A stretch of 64,000 nt of DNA from NCBI RefSeq assembly GCF_040126305.1, contig NZ_CP149510.1:3359001-3423000 (forward strand), in the 5' to 3' direction. The stretch comes from Pararhizobium sp. A13 (lineage in GTDB: Bacteria > Pseudomonadota > Alphaproteobacteria > Rhizobiales > Rhizobiaceae). The notes beneath the pieces were generated by a model. The model was not told where the DNA came from and made no database searches. It worked only from the letters and a program-made list of their open reading frames with translations. This document shows, piece by piece, positions 26,804 to 37,900 of the stretch. Made by a program: the position numbers and the translations under genes. How positions within the stretch are numbered: the first letter of the stretch is position 1; every line of letters begins with the position of its first letter.

Positions 26804-27640
26804 CTATACCTCTGAGGGCACCGGCTCATACCGCACGAAGGCGAATTCCTTGCCATCGGGAGACCAGTTGGGCACGTTGATCGTACCTTGGCCGCCGAAC
26901 AGCTCGAACAGGACGCGGGCGTTACCGCCGTCCGGATTCATCAGCCGCAGCCGAACGTCGAGGTCGCGCGGGTGATCGAACACGTCGCCGTCATAGGAAA
27001 GCACGAGCAGGTGTTTTCCGTCGGGTGATGGATGCGGGAACCAGTCGCCGTATTCGCTGTCGGTGATACGCGTCACATCCGAACCGTCCGGACGGATACG
27101 CCAGATCTGCATCCGGCCGGCGCGGCTGGAGTTGAAATAGATCCATTTCCCATCCGGGCTGTAATCCGGACCGTCATTGCGCCCTTCGCCAAATGTCAGC
27201 CGCGTTTCGTCGCCGCCATCGACTGGGATCGTATAGATATCGAAGACCTGATCGCGGATGCCGCAATAGGCCAGCGTCTTTCCGTCCGGCGACCAGCCGT
27301 GCCAATAGGACGGTAGGTTGCGGGTCACGAGCCGCGGCGCGCCGCCTTCCGCCGGCAAAAGGTAGATCGCCGACTTGCCGAATTCAGTCTTGTCGCTGAT
27401 GACGATCGTCTCGCCGTCGGGCGAGATGCCGTGGTCGTTGTTGCATTGGCGCGCAAAGCCGGTGTCGATCAATATCGGCTCCCGAGCTGTCAGCGCCAGC
27501 CGATAGAGCAGCCCGTCTCCGTTGACAACGAGCGACTGTCCATCGGGCGACCAATTCGGCGCCTCCACCAGTTGCTCCGTTTGCCAGACGATCCGGCTCG
27601 TGCCGGTTTCGAGCGTGTAGATTTCGACCGAACTGCGCAT
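26804..27640 (-). CDS. TolB-like PD40 beta-propeller protein
   Basis: A 278-aa protein made of repeated PD40/WD40-like blades, each with the signature WSPDGK or similar ([60 protein letters not shown]), giving six or so blades. It resembles the propeller of TolB and of S9 peptidases but has neither signal peptide nor peptidase domain, so it should be cytoplasmic and act as a binding or scaffold protein. GGAGG five bases before ATG 27640 supports the start. It follows nadE by 23 bases on the same strand and is likely cotranscribed. Confidence 0.85.
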   Translation of the reverse strand: MRSSVEIYTLETGTSRIVWQTEQLVEAPNWSPDGQSLVVNGDGLLYRLALTAREPILIDTGFARQCNNDHGISPDGETIVISDKTEFGKSAIYLLPAEGGAPRLVTRNLPSYWHGWSPDGKTLAYCGIRDQVFDIYTIPVDGGDETRLTFGEGRNDGPDYSPDGKWIYFNSSRAGRMQIWRIRPDGSDVTRITDSEYGDWFPHPSPDGKHLLVLSYDGDVFDHPRDLDVRLRLMNPDGGNARVLFELFGGQGTINVPNWSPDGKEFAFVRYEPVPSEV

Positions 27641-27663
27641 ATCGCCTCCTCCGGCTCGTCGTT

Positions 27664-29343
27664 TTACCGGTCGCGGAACCGGTTGGTGATCGGATAGCGG
27701 CGGTCGCGCCCAAAGTTCTTCTTGGTGATCTTCACGCCCGGCGCCGACTGGCGGCGCTTGTATTCGGCGATATAGAGCAGATGCTCGATGCGGTGCACCG
27801 TCGCCTCGTCATGACCGCGCTCGACGATCTCCTCGGTGCTCATTTCCTTTTCGACCAGGCACTCGAGGATATCGTCCAGCACCGGATAGGGCGGCAGGGA
27901 ATCCTGGTCGGTCTGGTTCGGACGAAGCTCCGCCGACGGCGCCTTGTCGATGATGTTCTTCGGGATCACCTCGCCGGACGGCCCGAGCGCACCGGGCGGC
28001 ACGGTCGTATTGCGCCAGCGCGACAGGCCGTAGACCTGCATCTTGTAGAGATCCTTGATCGGGTTGAAGCCGCCGTTCATGTCGCCGTAGAGCGTTGCGT
28101 AACCGACCGACATTTCCGACTTGTTGCCGGTCGTCACCACCATCGAGCCGAACTTGTTGGAGAGCGCCATCAGGATCGTGCCGCGCGTGCGGCTCTGCAG
28201 GTTTTCCTCGGTGATGCCCGATTCCGTGCCCTCGAACATCTCTGAAAGCGCGCTCATGAAGCCCTGCACCGGCTCCTCGATCGGCACGATGTCGTAGCGG
28301 CAGCCGAGGGCCCTGGCGCATTCCTCGGCGTCCTTGAACGAATCCGATGACGTATAGCGATAGGGCAGCATCACCGTGCGTACGCGCTCCTCACCCAGCG
28401 CGTCGACGGCGAGTGCTGCACAGATCGCCGAGTCGATACCGCCGGAGAGGCCGAGCACGACGTTCTTGAAGCCGTTCTTGTTGACGTAGTCGCGAAAGCC
28501 CAGCATGCAGGCGCGATAGTCCGCCTCTTCCTGCTGCGGCAGGCGCGACATCATCCCCGGCTCGCAAACCCAGCCGTCGCTGCTTCTGCGCCATTCGGAA
28601 ATGGAGATGCTCTCCTCGAACTGGCTCATCTGGAAGGCCAGCTTCCTGTCCGCATTGAAGGCGAAGCTGGCGCCATCGAAGACCAGTTCATCCTGGCCGC
28701 CGAGCTGGTTGGCAAAGATCATCGGTAAGCCGGTCTCGATCACCTGGCGAAGCACGACTTGGTGGCGCACGTCGATCTTGCCGCGATAATACGGCGAGCC
28801 ATTGGGCACGAGCAGGATTTCCGCGCCGCTTTCCGCCAGCGTCTCGCATACCCCCATGTCGTTCCAGATTTCCTCGCAGATCGGGATGCCGAGCCGCACG
28901 CCGCGGAAATTGACCGGCCCCGGCATAGCACCTTCGGTGAAAACGCGCTTTTCGTCGAATTCGCCATAGTTCGGCAGATCGATCTTGTCGCGAACGACCA
29001 ACACCCGGCCCCCGTCGAGAACCGCAACGGAATTGTGTCGTCCCGCCTCGCCCTGACGCGGAAAGCCGACGACGACGCCCGGACCGCCGTCGGCCGTATC
29101 CGCCGCGAGCGCATCGACCGCCTTCTGGCAGGCTTTGAGAAAGGCCGGCTTCAGGACCAGATCTTCCGGCGGATAACCGGAGATGAAGAGTTCCGTCAGA
29201 AGAAGCAGGTCGGCCCCGTTGCGGGCGGCGTCGGCGCGCGCTTCGCGCGCCTTGGCAAGGTTGCCGACGATATCGCCGACGGCCGGGTTGAGTTGGGCAA
29301 CGGCGATGCGAAACGTGGTCGAAATGGTCTTTTGCGCGGTCAT
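27664..29343 (-). CDS. nadE: Glutamine-dependent NAD+ synthetase NadE
   Basis: Last step of NAD synthesis: amidation of nicotinate adenine dinucleotide with ATP and glutamine-derived ammonia. The 559-aa protein has an N-terminal nitrilase-type glutaminase with the triad E51 (LLTELF), K120 ([13 protein letters not shown]) and C156 ([11 protein letters not shown]), then an NH3-dependent synthetase with the P-loop [17 protein letters not shown] and [18 protein letters not shown]. This two-domain form is usual in Alphaproteobacteria. ATG 29343 (MTAQKT) begins the nitrilase domain; an in-frame upstream start at 29388 is less likely. Confidence 0.96.
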   Translation of the reverse strand: MTAQKTISTTFRIAVAQLNPAVGDIVGNLAKAREARADAARNGADLLLLTELFISGYPPEDLVLKPAFLKACQKAVDALAADTADGGPGVVVGFPRQGEAGRHNSVAVLDGGRVLVVRDKIDLPNYGEFDEKRVFTEGAMPGPVNFRGVRLGIPICEEIWNDMGVCETLAESGAEILLVPNGSPYYRGKIDVRHQVVLRQVIETGLPMIFANQLGGQDELVFDGASFAFNADRKLAFQMSQFEESISISEWRRSSDGWVCEPGMMSRLPQQEEADYRACMLGFRDYVNKNGFKNVVLGLSGGIDSAICAALAVDALGEERVRTVMLPYRYTSSDSFKDAEECARALGCRYDIVPIEEPVQGFMSALSEMFEGTESGITEENLQSRTRGTILMALSNKFGSMVVTTGNKSEMSVGYATLYGDMNGGFNPIKDLYKMQVYGLSRWRNTTVPPGALGPSGEVIPKNIIDKAPSAELRPNQTDQDSLPPYPVLDDILECLVEKEMSTEEIVERGHDEATVHRIEHLLYIAEYKRRQSAPGVKITKKNFGRDRRYPITNRFRDR

Positions 29344-29634
29344 GAAACAGGCCCGTACTTTGTCTTGCTGTCGCGGATGCGGCGGCACCCGGGGAGATAT
29401 CTAACGCATTCCGCGCCAAAAAAACCCGTGCCTGCCGTGAAAATAGAAAAAAAGCGTCCGCTCGGGATTTGAGACCCGCAGCACAACCACAGGAATGCCC
29501 CGGCGCGCACGTTTCGCGTCTCGGATCCCGACAGAAAAAGCACTGGAAAAACCTTACCCGGCTTATTCATCCTGCGTTCAACATGACATCTGTATGACAT
29601 TGAGACGACAGTTTTATGAAAATTGGAGAGGGCC

Positions 29635-31575
29635 TTGGCCAGTTTTGAATCGGCAGTGCGTACTGCTACCGCCACCGAGGTCTACGGTCCCCCAATCGCT
29701 TTCGGCGCCCGTAACAGCAAGCTGCTGTCGATCGCGGGACGCCTCTGCCTGTCGCTGCTCCTGTCGATCACGCTCATCTTCGCCGTTGAATGGATCACGC
29801 GCGATTCGGCCTCCGAGGCAGTCTCGTATTTCCTTGATCCGGTGCGCCCCGCCTGGACAACGGCCGGCGTCTTCTTTTTCGTCTTCCTGGCACTCGACGC
29901 GGCGTTCGGACGCGAAAACTACAGCATTATTTTCATCGCGCCGCTCGCACTGATCCCGGCCCTCGTCAGCCGCCAGAAGCAGATTTTCCTCTCAGACCCG
30001 CTCTATCCCACGGACTTCCTGTTCGGGCGCCAGATCATGGAACTGATGCCGGTCCTGGTGCGGGACCGCCCCTGGACGGCGGCCGGCATTGTCGTCGGCC
30101 TTATCGCCTCGATCATCGCCCTTGCCTGGCTTGCCCGTTTCGCCTGGCGCCGCTTTCCGCTGTTGACACGCCGCCAGCGCCTGACCCGGCTGGCGGTGGC
30201 CCTGCCGCTGCTCGCCTCCTTCTACCACATCATGGACTACAACAATTTCTCCTGGATACGCGATCGGCTGCAGATCATTCCGATCATGTGGGACCAGACG
30301 GAAAACTATCGCCACAACGGTTTCGTCATGGCGTTCGCCCTCAACCTGCCGATGGCAAACGTCACGGCGCCGGCGGGCTACATGTCCGATGCCATCGACA
30401 AGATCCCGACGAAGCCGGTGCCGGCCGGCACGACGCATCGTGGCAAGCCGGACGTCATCGTGCTGATGAGTGAATCCTTCTGGGATCCGACCCGCCTGCC
30501 GAACGTCAAGCTGTCGCCCGATCCGATGCCGACCATCCGTAAGATGCAGTCCGGCAACGTGCTTTCGCCGGAATTCGGCGGCATGACCGCCAATGTCGAG
30601 TTCGAAGCACTGACCGGCTTTTCGAATGCCTTCCTGCCCTATGGCAGCATTCCCTACCAGCAGTATATCCGCAATCCGATCCCGTCGCTTGCCACCTTCT
30701 TCCGCGGCGAAGGTTATGTCGCCCGCGCCGTGCATCCGTTCCAGAAATGGTTCTGGAACCGCAGTGCCGTCTACAAGGCCTTCGGCTTCGAACAGTTCCG
30801 GTCGGAAGAGAACCTGCCGGCCATGCAGAAGCGCGGCATCTTCGCTTCCGACGAATCGCTGACGAAGGAGATCATCCGCGAGGCCGATCAGCTGCGCGAT
30901 CCGTTCTTCTTCTTCACCGTCACGCTGCAGGGCCACGGCCCCTATGAAGCGAACCGCTACGCGAAGAACACCATCAAGGTGGAAGGAAACCTGCCGGAAG
31001 TCGACAGGCAGGTGCTGGCGACCTATGCGCAAGGCATCAAGGAAGCCGACGACAGCCTGAAAATGCTGATGGATTGGGCGAAGGAGCGCGACCGTGAAAC
31101 GATCATCGTGCTCTTCGGCGACCATCTGCCGCCGCTGAACACGGTCTATCCGAACACCGGTTTCATGAACGACGTGACCGCCTCGCGCAAGGGACCGCTC
31201 GAACAGATGAAGGCCCAGCACGAGACGCCGCTGGTCGTTTGGTCGAACAAGACCGGGCCGGTCAAGGATATCGGCACGATCAGCCCGGCCTTCCTGTCCT
31301 ATCATATCCTCAAGCAGGGCGGCTTCGAGCACCCCTACTACACGGGATTCCTCGGCAACGTCTTCGACCAGTATCACGTCATCGATCGCTACATGCTCAT
31401 CGATGCCGCCGGCAAGGACACGCCCGCCTGGGGTCGCAAGAAGACTGTTCCCTCTCTTATCCGCGACTATCGCTTCCTGCAGCACGACATGATGTTCGGC
31501 AAGCGTTTCGGGACAGACAGGTTCTTCCAGTCACACGCGGATCTGTTCGCGCACGCAAGCGGAGGGGCTCTCTAG
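29635..31575 (+). CDS. LTA-synthase-family membrane phosphoglycerol-transferase-like protein
   Basis: Inner-membrane protein of about 646 aa with five N-terminal helices (residues about 30-200) and a periplasmic alkaline-phosphatase-fold domain. Catalytic residues match the LtaS family: E280 (VIVLMSESFWD), nucleophile T318 (FGGMTANVEFEALTGF) and the metal pair in FGDHLPPL. In Gram-negatives such enzymes add phosphoglycerol or phosphoethanolamine to periplasmic glucans or lipids; rhizobial cyclic beta-glucan is a reasonable acceptor, but that is inference. TTG 29635 follows GGAGAGG by five bases and is preferred over TTG 29623, which overlaps that site. Confidence 0.85.
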   Translation: MASFESAVRTATATEVYGPPIAFGARNSKLLSIAGRLCLSLLLSITLIFAVEWITRDSASEAVSYFLDPVRPAWTTAGVFFFVFLALDAAFGRENYSIIFIAPLALIPALVSRQKQIFLSDPLYPTDFLFGRQIMELMPVLVRDRPWTAAGIVVGLIASIIALAWLARFAWRRFPLLTRRQRLTRLAVALPLLASFYHIMDYNNFSWIRDRLQIIPIMWDQTENYRHNGFVMAFALNLPMANVTAPAGYMSDAIDKIPTKPVPAGTTHRGKPDVIVLMSESFWDPTRLPNVKLSPDPMPTIRKMQSGNVLSPEFGGMTANVEFEALTGFSNAFLPYGSIPYQQYIRNPIPSLATFFRGEGYVARAVHPFQKWFWNRSAVYKAFGFEQFRSEENLPAMQKRGIFASDESLTKEIIREADQLRDPFFFFTVTLQGHGPYEANRYAKNTIKVEGNLPEVDRQVLATYAQGIKEADDSLKMLMDWAKERDRETIIVLFGDHLPPLNTVYPNTGFMNDVTASRKGPLEQMKAQHETPLVVWSNKTGPVKDIGTISPAFLSYHILKQGGFEHPYYTGFLGNVFDQYHVIDRYMLIDAAGKDTPAWGRKKTVPSLIRDYRFLQHDMMFGKRFGTDRFFQSHADLFAHASGGAL

Positions 31576-31591
31576 AAAGGTCTCCCCGTCG

Positions 31592-31612
31592 GGGTTAGGA
31601 TTAAGCTAACCC
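31592..31612. terminator. Hairpin cluster between convergent genes
   Basis: GGGTTAG (31592-31598) and CTAACCC (31606-31612) form a 7-bp stem around a 7-base loop, flanked by smaller GC dyads on both sides (31584-31594 and 31610-31623). No T-run follows, so it is a weak terminator candidate for the converging genes. Confidence 0.4.
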
Positions 31613-31881
31613 GCTTCAGCGGGGACGAGCCGCGGCATCTTCTGGACATCGGACAACCGGCGAACCGCACCGGCTTTGACCAAGCCGCCCAACGCCTCCT
31701 GCATGAGATCGACGGCGTTGGCGAAGGCATCGACCGGCATGAGTATCCTCTGGCGGAAAACCGGTTTCGGATTGTTTTGCCCGTCTTTTTCGGTGGCGGA
31801 AAGGCTCATCAGATCGATCCTGACGACCGCGCCGGTCACGGTGATCTCGCCAATGCCGTCGGCGTAGAGTTCGCTGCTCAT
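31606..31881 (-). CDS. Conserved small protein of unknown function (91 aa)
   Basis: Small cytoplasmic-looking protein, beta-rich at first (GEITVTGAVVRIDLMSLSAT) and helical later (MPVDAFANAVDLMQEALGGL). I recognise it as resembling a small conserved rhizobial protein but know no function. GAGGGAGAG about eight bases before ATG 31881 is a good ribosome binding site and makes it credible. It lies 56 bases downstream of the giant repeat protein gene on the same strand, so it may be cotranscribed with it. Confidence 0.7.
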   Translation of the reverse strand: MSSELYADGIGEITVTGAVVRIDLMSLSATEKDGQNNPKPVFRQRILMPVDAFANAVDLMQEALGGLVKAGAVRRLSDVQKMPRLVPAEAG

Positions 31882-31936
31882 CGGTACTCTCCCTCTATCG
31901 CGCGGCCATCACATCAGTTCGTTCTTGAGCCCTGTC

Positions 31937-34900
31937 CTACGCCGCCAGCTGCGGTCTGAACGCCACATCCACATAGTAGTTTGTGCTGTTGAAGGCGCTG
32001 TTCGGGAACAGCCCGGCCGAGCCGTAGGCATAGACGCCGTTGCCGCCGCTGAGCGCCGACGACAGGGCATGCAGATTGCCGTTGTCTACGCCGGAACTGA
32101 AGAAATTGCTCGTCGCCGAATAGAACCCATTGCTGCTGTAGGAAACGACATAGGTCGTGTTTGCCTGGATCTGAACCTGCTGGGCCAGAGCGACCGACTG
32201 CCAACCGCTGGCGCTTTCATTCGTGAAAGTGGCATTTGCGAGCAGCGTTCCGGTCGACGTCCAGAGATATCCCGTATGCGGGCCGGTATTGCTCGGACCC
32301 TTATAGAAACGGAACCCGGTAATCGAGCCCGCGACGTCCGCCTGGAACTTCATGCCGAGATTGACGTCGGCGGAGTCGTTTTCGGTAACGGTCGCTGGCG
32401 TCGCGCTCGACGAAAACAGGTTCTGTTCGTCCGGCGGAACGACGTTGAGCGACACCTGGGCCGTATCGGTTCCTCCCTGCCCGTCGGAGATGGAATAGGT
32501 AAAGCTCGCAGCGCCGGTGTAGTCGTTCGTCGGCGTGAAGGTGACGGCATTCGACTGGCTGTTGAAGGCGACGGTGCCGTTCACCGCGTTTGCGACACCG
32601 GTAATGACCATCGGATCGCCATTGGCGTCACTGTCATTGGCAAGCAGTGTGCTCGCCTGTACGGAGAACACCGCGTTGGATGGCGTCGAGAACCCGGAAT
32701 CGTCGAGCGCTACGGGGCTGAGGTTTCCCGTTGCCTGCTCGTAGAGGACATCCACCCAGTAGTTCGTCGCATTGTAAGTGGCTGTCGGAAAAAGGCTGGT
32801 CGTGCCATAGGCAAAGACACCGTTTCCGCCACTCCCCGCACTGGACGGCGCCGACAGCGGGCCGTTCGTGTAGCTGGTCGCGAAGAAATTCGGCGTCACG
32901 CCATAAAAACCATTGGAATGATAGCTGGCGATATAGGTCGCCCCCGCAGAAATCGAGACCGGCTGGGTAAAGGTCACCGTCTGCCAGCCACTGGCGCTCT
33001 CGTTGGTGAAAGTTGCAGACGTGAGCAGATTCCCGCCACTGGTCCACAGCGAGCCGGTATGTGTGCCGGTGTCCTGGGCGCTCTTGTAATAGCGCAGCCC
33101 GGTGATGATACCGGCGGACGAAGCTATAAATTTCACGCCCAATTCGACGGACTCGGGGTCGTTGACGGAAGCCGTGCTCGGCGCGTTGGATGGAGAGAAC
33201 AAGTTCAGTGTTGTCTCCGATTGACCCACCGTCAGGCTTACGGCGGCAGACGCCGTTCCGCCCCGACCGTCCGAGATGCTGTAGGAGAAGCTTGCCGGCC
33301 CGATATAGCCCGAAGCCGGCGTGAACGTGACGGCGTTGGTCTGGCTGTTGAACACCACCGTGCCGTTCGTGGCACCGCTCACGCCGGTGATCGTCAAAGG
33401 ATCGCCGTCGGGATCGCTGTCGTTCGCAAGCAGCGTGGATGCGGCAATCGAAATCGAGTTGCTGTTGGAGACCGTAAAGCCGTTGTCGTTGCTGGCAATC
33501 GGCACCGTGTTGACGGTCGAACGTTTGTAGACGACGTCGACCCAATAGTTGCTGGCCTGGAAACTGGTCGTTGGAAACGCGGTGCCCGACGAATAGACAT
33601 AGAGGCCGTTTCCGCCGCTTGTCGCGGATGAGGGAGCCGTCAGCGATCCGTTGACCTTCGAACTGTTGAAATAGTTCGCGGTGGCCGCATAGGTTCCGGT
33701 CGTGTGGTAGGACGCGACATAGGTCGTCCCCGCCGTGATCGCGACCGGGCTGGAGAAGGTGGCGGTCTGCCAGCCGCTGGTGGATTCGTTGGTGAAGGTG
33801 ACGGTCGCCAGCAGCGTGCCCGTCGACGACCATAGCGAACCGGTGTGCGGCCCGGTGGCAGTGGCTGGCTTGTAGAAGCGTATGCCCGTGATCGTCCCGA
33901 CCACGGATGCGGTGAACTTCATTCCAAGCTCCAGTGGCTGGGCGTCGCTGACCGCCGGCCCCGCCGGCCCTTCGGTCCACTGGAACAGCGACACACCGGC
34001 AGGGTCTTGTTCGACCGTCAGGGACACATTGGCGGTCGCCGTGCCGCCGCGGCTGTCCGAAACCGTATAAGTGAAGCTTGCCGGCCCGCTATAGTCGGCA
34101 TTCGGCGTGTAGATGACATTGCCCGTCTGCGTGTCGAGCGCCACCGTTCCGTTGGTGGCATTGCTGACCGCACTCACGGTCAGCGGGTCGCTGTTGGGAT
34201 CGGTGTCGTTGGCCACCAGTGCAGTGAAGGAGATCGGGAGCATCCCGTTCTTCCCGACCGTGAATCCCGAATCGGCCGTCGCCGTCGGCGCCTGGTTGGG
34301 GTCCGGCGTGAAAACGACGTCGACCCAGTAGTTTGCGTTGGAACTGTTGCCCGGGAATACGCCGTTGCTATTGCTGGTATACGCGTAGACGCCGCCGCCA
34401 GACTGAACATTCAGCAGGCCGTTCGTGTAGGATGATGTGAAATAATTGTCGTTCGACGAATAGTATCCACCGGTGTGATAGGACGCGACATAGGTCGTTC
34501 CGGGAGTGAGACGCACCGGATTCGAGAAAGTCGCCGTCTGCCAGCCCGTTATGGATTCGCCGACGGAAATGCCGGTGGCCATCAGCGTGCCGGTGGTAGT
34601 CCACAGATTTACGACGTGCTGGCCGATATTGTAGAACCCCTTGTAGAACCGAATGCCATTGACAACGCCATCCGTCGTCGCCTGGAAGCGGACGCCCAGT
34701 TCGACGCCGTCCCGGTCGAGATTGGTTTCGACTTGCGGTTTGCTGGCAAGGGTCCAGAGGCTCGATGTCGAAGGCAGGTTGACCGTGACCTGGGTGCTCG
34801 CCGACGGATTGCCGAGGTTGAGGCTGTCGTCCACGGCGCGCGACATGATGTTGTAGGTCCCGGACGCCTGCACGACCCAGCTGTAGCTCCACGCCTCGCG

Positions 34901-37900
34901 GCCTGTCGCCTTCCACCAGCTCTGGCCGCCGTCAAGGGACACCTCGACGCCCGCAACAATGCCGCCGCCGAGATCCTGTGCGCTTCCGGTGATCGTGACC
35001 TTCTGTCCCTCGACGAAACTCGCGCCCAAGGTCGGAGAGGTGATGGTCGAGGTCGGCTTGGTCGTATCGGTCGATTGCGTCGCCAGGATCAGGCTTGCGT
35101 CGAGTGTCCCAGGCTGAATGCCCATGTCGGCGAACATGTTGACCATCGCCTGCTGGACATTCGGATCGGTTGGTGTGGTCGCACCCTCATGGTTGGAATC
35201 CAAGCCCCAGGACCAGAAGACGGTACCCGCTCCGAAGACGAGGGCGCCGCTCTCGGCCCGGTACATGGTCAGGCTGTGCGTCACATCGGCGGGACCGATC
35301 GAAGTGCCGTAGTCGCGCAGATAGGTGTTCACTGAAACCGTCGACAGCGACATGTTGATCAGCCCGGCGGGCCGGTAGCCGTTTTCGACGTCGGAGTCCC
35401 ACTCATAGCCGAGCAGGTTCTGGACGAGCGAGTAGGTTTGGCCCGGCTGCAGATCGGCGACGTCGGTATTGCGCCAGAATCGCAGGTTGGAATAGTCGTA
35501 AGGGATGGTGATCGTGTCCTGCCGGTAACTGTCCACCGTGAACATGGTGCCGCTCAGCGAGTTCTCCGGCTCCTGTCCGGGATCGGCAAACCTCGGGTCT
35601 CGCCAGGTGCCGGTACCCGTCGAGCTCGGATCGGGGGTCCCACCCCAGGTTTCCTTGTAGGTGACCATCGTCCGGTACGGCGTCCCATTGCCGTCGATGC
35701 TGGTTTCCCAGCGAACCTTCCAGTAGATTTCGTTGCCGCTCCAGAAGGCAAGGTCGACGCCAGAGTCGCGCGCCGCCTCGACGTTGGCTCGCTGTTCAGC
35801 CGACCAGTACTCGTCATGGCCCACCGAAAGAAAAGCCTCATGATTGAGCAGCAGGCTGCCGCTTCGCGTCGTATCGACGCCGGAGACGTAGGAGACGTCG
35901 TAGCCGTTCTGCTCGAGCCAGCGGATCGCCGAATGTTCGACGCCGAATATGAAATCATGTGTGCCGCCGCTCGGGCTGGTGTTGGTGATGAACGGTCGAT
36001 TGTAGCTGACCGCGGTGGCGCGGCCGATCGCGGTCAGGCCGCAACTGCAGTTGGGCGGCATGTAGCCGATCATATCGTTGGGATCGACCGGCACCTCGCC
36101 GTAATACAAGCTGGCGCCGCCCCAGGCATTGTATGCCTGCCAGGTGGTGTCGGAAGTCTGGAAGACGATATCGCTGGTGGAACTGTCGTCGCGGACAATG
36201 AAGGGGATGTGGCTGGCGCCCGTTGTGCCGTCCTCGCGGACGAGCTTGGCGATATAGACGCCCGAGACCATGTCGGAAGGGATGGCCCAACTTGCCGAGA
36301 CCGCCCAGTTGCCCGCATCGATCAAACCGCGCGACATGTCGACGATCGGATGCGGCTGCACCTGCGCCTGTGCCAGGTTCACATCGATTGTCGTCACCTT
36401 GCGTGCGCCTGCACCGCCATAATAACCCAGTCGATAGATATCGATCCGGTAGTTGGTCGAGTTGGTCGCAATTTTGAAGTCGACCGTCTGGCCCATATTG
36501 GTACTGATCTGGGTTGCAAAGCCCTGGATGTTGCCGTCGCCGTCGCCGTCGATGCCCCATTCGCTGATGGGGTTGCCTTGCTTCAGGTTTTCCAGAACGA
36601 TCTTGTTCTGGGCGGTCGGGTTGAGCTGACTTGCGGTGCGCGTTCCGTCGGAAAACTGGAAATTTTCGACACCAGTGACGGTATCGGCACCATCCGGGGA
36701 GCCGCTGCGGTTGTCGGCGATCGTGTAGGTGGCCCCTGAAAGCGCGATCGTATAGTTCGCGAATGCCCCGCTGAAGACCACGGTGTCGCCTGTTCCGCCG
36801 CCGCCATCAATCGTATCATTGCCGCCGCCGCCGTTAAGCGTGTCGTTTGCGGACCCTCCAGTGAGCACGTTGGCGCCACTGCTGCCGGTCAGGCTGACCG
36901 CCGCGCTCGATCCGCTTGCATTCACGCTCTCAAAGCCGGTCGTGTTCGCCGTGTCGCCGGAACTCTGGTCGGCAGACGACAGGTTGATCGTCGCTGCACC
37001 GTTGACCAGCAGCGTGTCGATATCCGCCCCGCCGGCGATCGACACGTCCGAGCCGTCATAGGTGATCGTATCGTTGCCGGCCCCGCCGCCGATCGTGTCG
37101 GCGCCGGCCCCGCCGACAATCGTGTCGGCGGCCGACCCACCGGTGAACACGTTGGCATTGCCATCGCCGGTCAGGCTGACGGTCGCGGTCGATCCACTTG
37201 CATTCACGCTCTCAAAGCCGGTGACGTTCGCAGTGTCGCCGGAGCTTTGGTCCGCGGACAACAGGTTGATTGTCGCGGCTCCTGCTACCACCAAAGTGTC
37301 GGTGTTCGTTCCGCCGGCGATCGAGACATCCGAACCGTCATAGGTGATCGTGTCGTTGCCTGCTCCGCCGCTTATCGTATCGGCGCCGGCACCGCCGACA
37401 ATCGTGTCAGCAGCCGATCCACCGGTGAACACGTTGGCATTGCCGTCGCCGGTCAGGCTGACGGCCGCGATCGAGCCGCTGGCATCGACGTTCTCGAAGC
37501 CGGTGACATTTGCGGTATCGCCGGAACTCTGGTCCACGGACGACAGGTTGATCGTCGCTGCACCGTTGACCAGCAGCGTGTCGACATCCGCCCCGCCGGC
37601 GATCGAAACATCCGAGGCGTCATAGGTGATCGTGTCGTTGCCCGCTCCGCCGCTTATCGTGTCGGCGCCGGCACCGCCGACAATCGTGTCGGCTGCCGAT
37701 CCACCGGTGAGCACGTTAGCGCCACTGCTGCCGGTGAGGCTCACGGCCGCATTCGATCCGCTTGCATTTACGTTCTCGAAGCCGGTGACGTTTGCAGTGT
37801 CGCCGGAGCTCTGGTCCGCGGACGACAGGTTGATCGTCGCCGCTCCCGTTACCACCAACGTGTCGGTGTTCGTTCCGCCGGCGATCGAGACATCCGAGCC

